The notes beneath the pieces were generated by a model. That model was not told the origin of the DNA. It made no database searches and saw only the letters and a list, made by a program, of their open reading frames with translations. Below, piece by piece: positions 60,296 to 64,000 of a stretch of 64,000 nucleotides of DNA. The translations under genes were made by a program, and so were the position numbers. Origin of the DNA: Anoplopoma fimbria (taxonomy: Eukaryota > Chordata > Actinopteri > Perciformes > Anoplopomatidae); contig NC_072471.1 in assembly GCF_027596085.1 (NCBI RefSeq), positions 13,260,310 through 13,324,309 on the forward strand, in the 5' to 3' direction. Positions within the stretch are counted from its first letter, which is position 1; every line of letters begins with the position of its first letter.

Positions 60296-61823
60296 GGCCA
60301 AATGAAAACGTCTCTTCGACGACGCATGTTTTACAGCTCACCGAGAGGCCGCGGAATTAAGCGAGATGCAAACACTGCAAATTGAATCAATTCGCCTTCT
60401 CTAAGTAGATGTGATGCGTGAAGCCTGAATGCTCAAATGAATAAGAGAGAATTTCTGAGTTTAATGATGTTGTTTTTGTTTGTGCATTTCTTTCCCCTCT
60501 GCTTGATGAAGGTTCCAGAAGATCAGCCGTAAGGAGGAAGAGAGATATCAGATAACAAGGCGGCATGGACGCCCGCCGTGTCACATGCTCCGTGCGCGCC
60601 GCAACCAACGGGAATGAAGTGACAGGCCGTGGTGGAGCACAGGGACAGAATCAAGAGGTGAGTGGAGCATATTAAACTGATAAGTGGCCATGCGGAAAAT
60701 AGAGGGCACACACAAACATGACACAAATCCAGATGTGTGCGCACATGTTAAGGTACTTCTGTATGCATGTGAGCGAGAACGGGTTTAAAAACTTTTGAAT
60801 GTGGGGACCAAGAAGTTTTAAAGGAACCCAAAGAAAGTCGTATAGGCAAGAAAAGTTGTCAAGGAAAATGTCTTAGTTGCATAAATGTGACCAGGCACGA
60901 TATTTCTCAGGGTCAAGCCTGTCATCGCTGTTGATGTATTGATCAAGACTAGCCTTCCTTTTTGTGCAGACGCTCTGCAACACTTAATGATCAACATGGA
61001 ACACAAAGCCTCCAGCATGTGCGGACACACTGACGGGGCGATGATTAAATCAGCAAACTGTGGCAGCATTGTTGATGACAATGATGGCAGCACAAAGGGC
61101 ACTTATCACAGGAAAGGATCAGCATAACTTACCATCAAATGCACACATTCTCAAATGGATGTTCATTGATGCTGATGGAGGAAAATTGATTTGGGCTAAA
61201 AAAACAAACAAAACAAAACCGAAGCATTTGTCATCAAACCGAGCGGTCACCTTACGCAGAATCCCGAAGACCTCGCGAATTTCCAAGCGTTATGTTTTGC
61301 CCGTCAGTCACAAGTGCTCTGCATTAGCTGTAATACATCTGAATTAAGCGCCCGGTGGCACCCTGTCACGTACACACCGTCGTAAGCCGTTAAATACATA
61401 ACTCGGGTTTAAATGAACACACACACCACTTGTCTTGCCTGGTTTGCAGGGTAATTCATCTTCCAACTCCACCATTCTGTTATGCAGTCAAATTGACAAG
61501 TAATCCATTGCTGGTGTCCTTGTTGTCAACATTAAGGTCATTTCTGATTGTTGCATTGAGTGAGCAGACTTGCAGCTTTGCAGCGCTTTGCGGGGGTGGG
61601 GGGGGTGTGAGATGGGAAGTATGCCTGGCGAATGTATCAATGCATATTGTATGAGTGAAGTGAGCTGTAGCATGACAACCTGCCAAGGCTACAAAGCGAT
61701 AGTTGTGGGAACCTGCTGACTCCTTGAAGCTGTGCATGTCCCTGTATGCTTTGCAACAAACGTACTTAAAAGACTCAGCAGTCACATTCTATCCCAGCAT
61801 CCTCCCAAAGATGATAAGCCTCG

Positions 61824-61842
61824 TTTTTTTTTTTTTTTTTTT
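61824..61842 (+). repeat. T-run, 19 bp
   Basis: A simple T-run with no minus-strand retroposon body recognised to its right. Confidence 0.9.
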
Positions 61843-63094
61843 GGCAAGTCACACTGTATTGGCATCTGAAATCCCTCTGTCACAGAGACCGAAAAGGTAC
61901 AGGCCTTTGCAATACCTGTCAGGGGACTGTGCAAGAAGTGTAGTACATGTTTTTGAACAAGTGCGCTCAGGCTTTAAATGGATTACAGCTCATTATCCCC
62001 AATTACTTTTCGGAATAAGCCGGGAAATAGAGGGAAAACCTGACATGGTGGTTTGCTAAAACTGCTTTCAGGAAACCTTCACAGAGGTGCTGCATAGAGC
62101 TATAAAAAGATTCATACTTTTTTCCTTTCTTAATTAATACACTTGAGAGGGTTTTCTTTGAGGAAGCTGTTCATATTTCAAGGTCAAGATAAAGAATCAC
62201 AGGTGTATGTAAATACATGTTTTAAGCAATTAACGGAAACCAGAAACTGATTTTTTCTTGCTTACTTACCAATATGGTTTTGTTTGTTGATGTGACACAT
62301 TATTCAATTGTCTGTGTTTGTTTTTCAGTTTTTCACCTTTAGCTGTTTTACAGCACAGTTTTAATATTTGTTTTGATAAAGTTTAGTGCAAATTAGTTGA
62401 ATTTCAGCTGTACACCAACAAATAATTTGTAGTCGGCTCTAATCTGCCAAACAGCCACACAGCGGGGGAGCCTTGTACAGATCTTGTTAAGTTAGACACA
62501 AACAAGTTGAGAGTACACAGGTAGAAAGGCAGTACTCTCAAATGCACCTGAGCTGTAACATCTTGCGTTGTCTCAGAGTGTTTCGAGCGAATATCAAAAT
62601 ATTGTTTGTGCTCTGCTTGGCTGTCAAAAAGCTCATATTTTATGAAGGGATCACCGAGTGGTTTAGAAACCCAGCAGCTAGCAAATGTTATCGGTTTGTC
62701 TGTACTGCTGGAAAGATCATTGGTGCCAGCAAAAAAAATAATATATAGTTTTAAGTATGTATTTGAACAGTCTGCCTGTGGACAGGCCATGAAACTCACA
62801 GCAGCCCTACACATCAACCTGAGTGACCACTATAACACATCGTGTCTAGTCCATCTCCTCCCTGGAAGTTGATAAGTTGGTACTCGTTGAACATGAGCAA
62901 CAACTGTGTTCATTCCCTGTCAATAGAAGACAGGTTTGTGAAAATGTTTTTAGACACATGCTGTTTGCTCTATGACTCTGTCCTATCCTGTGGCTGCCTT
63001 TTAGTCTTTGTCCATCTCAGTGCGGCTTTAATAATTTCCCTGAACAGAAAAACACTACAGAATTACTTTAGCATCTACTTTTTACTTACTTTTT

Positions 63095-63440
63095 TATCTT
63101 TGGACAGAGCTCAATTAGCTATTTTCACCTACTTTAAGTTTTACGCTAAGCTAATTAGCTGCTGGCTGTATGCTAAATATGAAGCTGATTAACAGAAGGA
63201 GACAGTTAGCTTAAACTAGCATAAAGACTGTTAACAGGGAAATGGTTAGCCTGGCTTTATCGAAAGTTTAAAAAATTGAAGCCAAGCACCTCGTCTGAAG
63301 CTTACTAATTAACACTTCCATTTATTTTATTTTTTTCTTGAACGGAGACAAACTACCTGTTTCTCCCCGTTTTAACCTTTATGCTAAACTAAGCTAATCG
63401 TCTGCTTGCTCCAAGTTCATACTTAGCATACGATTAGACA
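63095..63440 (+). mobile_element. Old fish repeat (family D), two overlapping partial copies
   Basis: The pattern GGACAGAGC, AGCTATTTTCACCTACTTTA, ACGCTAAGCTAATTAGCTGC, TGGCTGTATGCTAAATATGA appears first. A second version follows at 63352 with CTGTTTCTCCCCGTTTTAAC, TTTATGCTAAACTAAGCTAA and CTAATCGTCTGCTTGCTCC. From memory these are the CCTGTTTCCAGTCTTTATGC-type segments of a percomorph repeat, so one copy may be inserted in or duplicated beside another. It is non-coding; the family also occurs at 33355-33462. Confidence 0.5.
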
Positions 63441-64000
63441 ATAATCCAGCACATACTGTAGTCAGAGCAACAACACACCTGACACCTCTGCAGCCTGATG
63501 GGCTCCACAGCTGCAGCCAGTTGAGAGATAATTATCAAATCCCAGAATGCCAAGGTTGTGGTTTCCTGCTTGCCAACTGGTCTATGAGGGAACAAACATG
63601 AGAGAACACGTCTTTACGCTTTAAGCTGATTGTCACCAAGTCATCATTTGATTTCAATACGCCTGGACCACGACTACATGTCAAACTCCATCTGTTGGAC
63701 ATTCTAGACATAAAGACACACATTCTGTCTGCCTGGATGGGTTATGATGACATAACCTAGACAGCCCCCAGTACCCAACAGCAACCCCAGGAGCCAGTCT
63801 GCTCCCTCCTCTCAGCCGACAGTCTGGCTTTACACTCTCTTAACCCTGTCTGACTGAAATGTATCCAGTGATTCACCCAATCAGAGTTATTTCACAAGGC
63901 CCCCTCGGGCTGTGTGTTTGTGTCTTCTCCACTCCACCGTAGGTTAAAAGCAAAGCAGGCATTTTCCAACAGAAATTCTCATATGTAGATGTCGTGTCAC
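63441..64000. other. Unassigned DNA at the window end
   Basis: No gene or repeat is recognised. The part 63740-63920 is C-rich and non-repetitive, without an open frame of note. Confidence 0.5.

Larger units (their letters stand above)
59712..63094. other. Unassigned DNA
   Basis: No gene is visible. It includes an A-run (60279-60295), a T-run (61824-61842) and a G-run (61591-61607, interrupted). The longest frame (62404-62817 minus) has no domain. The part 61000-61120 is non-repetitive and might be regulatory. Confidence 0.5.

Overview
The window reads as nuclear DNA of a teleost fish, most likely a percomorph. The evidence is the repeat content: L2-clade LINE and SINE tails ending in TGTAA repeats, several short interspersed families common in spiny-rayed fish, and very long pure CA/GT microsatellites. 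There is no bacterial or viral gene organisation. I find no protein-coding gene that I can defend; this looks like a gene desert or a very large intron. Most long open frames are microsatellite read-through or chance.

Layout. 1-12 kb: simple repeats (GGA, CA, GT, ATT), a hairpin-forming inverted repeat (5805-5888), a divergent mobile-element copy (4908-5398), and unassigned DNA. 12-23 kb: a strong splice-acceptor-like site with a short open frame, an old fish repeat (12805-13072), a 116-bp CA tract, a 34-bp minisatellite (21319-21615), and an old repeat followed by a TACA tract. 23-26 kb: a GC-rich block with a codon-like open frame on the minus strand (23578-23853), and an 863-bp non-autonomous DNA transposon (24904-25766) with inverted ends, an ATG target duplication and nested hairpins. 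26-36 kb: mostly unassigned, but it holds the most striking structure of the window, a perfect 160-bp inverted repeat (30091-30250 and 35136-35295) enclosing 4,885 bp. 36-46 kb: the retroelement-rich part, with a 5'-truncated L2-clade LINE (40351-40819), two minus-strand tRNA-derived SINEs that share its tail, and the 3' end of an L1/Tx1-like LINE. 46-64 kb: mostly unassigned DNA with a hAT-type element (51738-52212), a truncated relative (about 59490-59711), and an old repeat (63095-63440).

How the parts relate. The L2 LINE and the SINEs carry the same 3' stem-loop and TGTAA tail, which fits SINEs mobilised by the LINE's reverse transcriptase. One arm of the large inverted repeat begins inside such a tail, so the rearrangement probably post-dates that insertion. 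Several AT-rich stretches with homeodomain-type, octamer, forkhead or RFX-type motifs could be enhancers of a neighbouring developmental gene. That is inference from composition; only a cross-species alignment would show it. I found no new multi-gene system.
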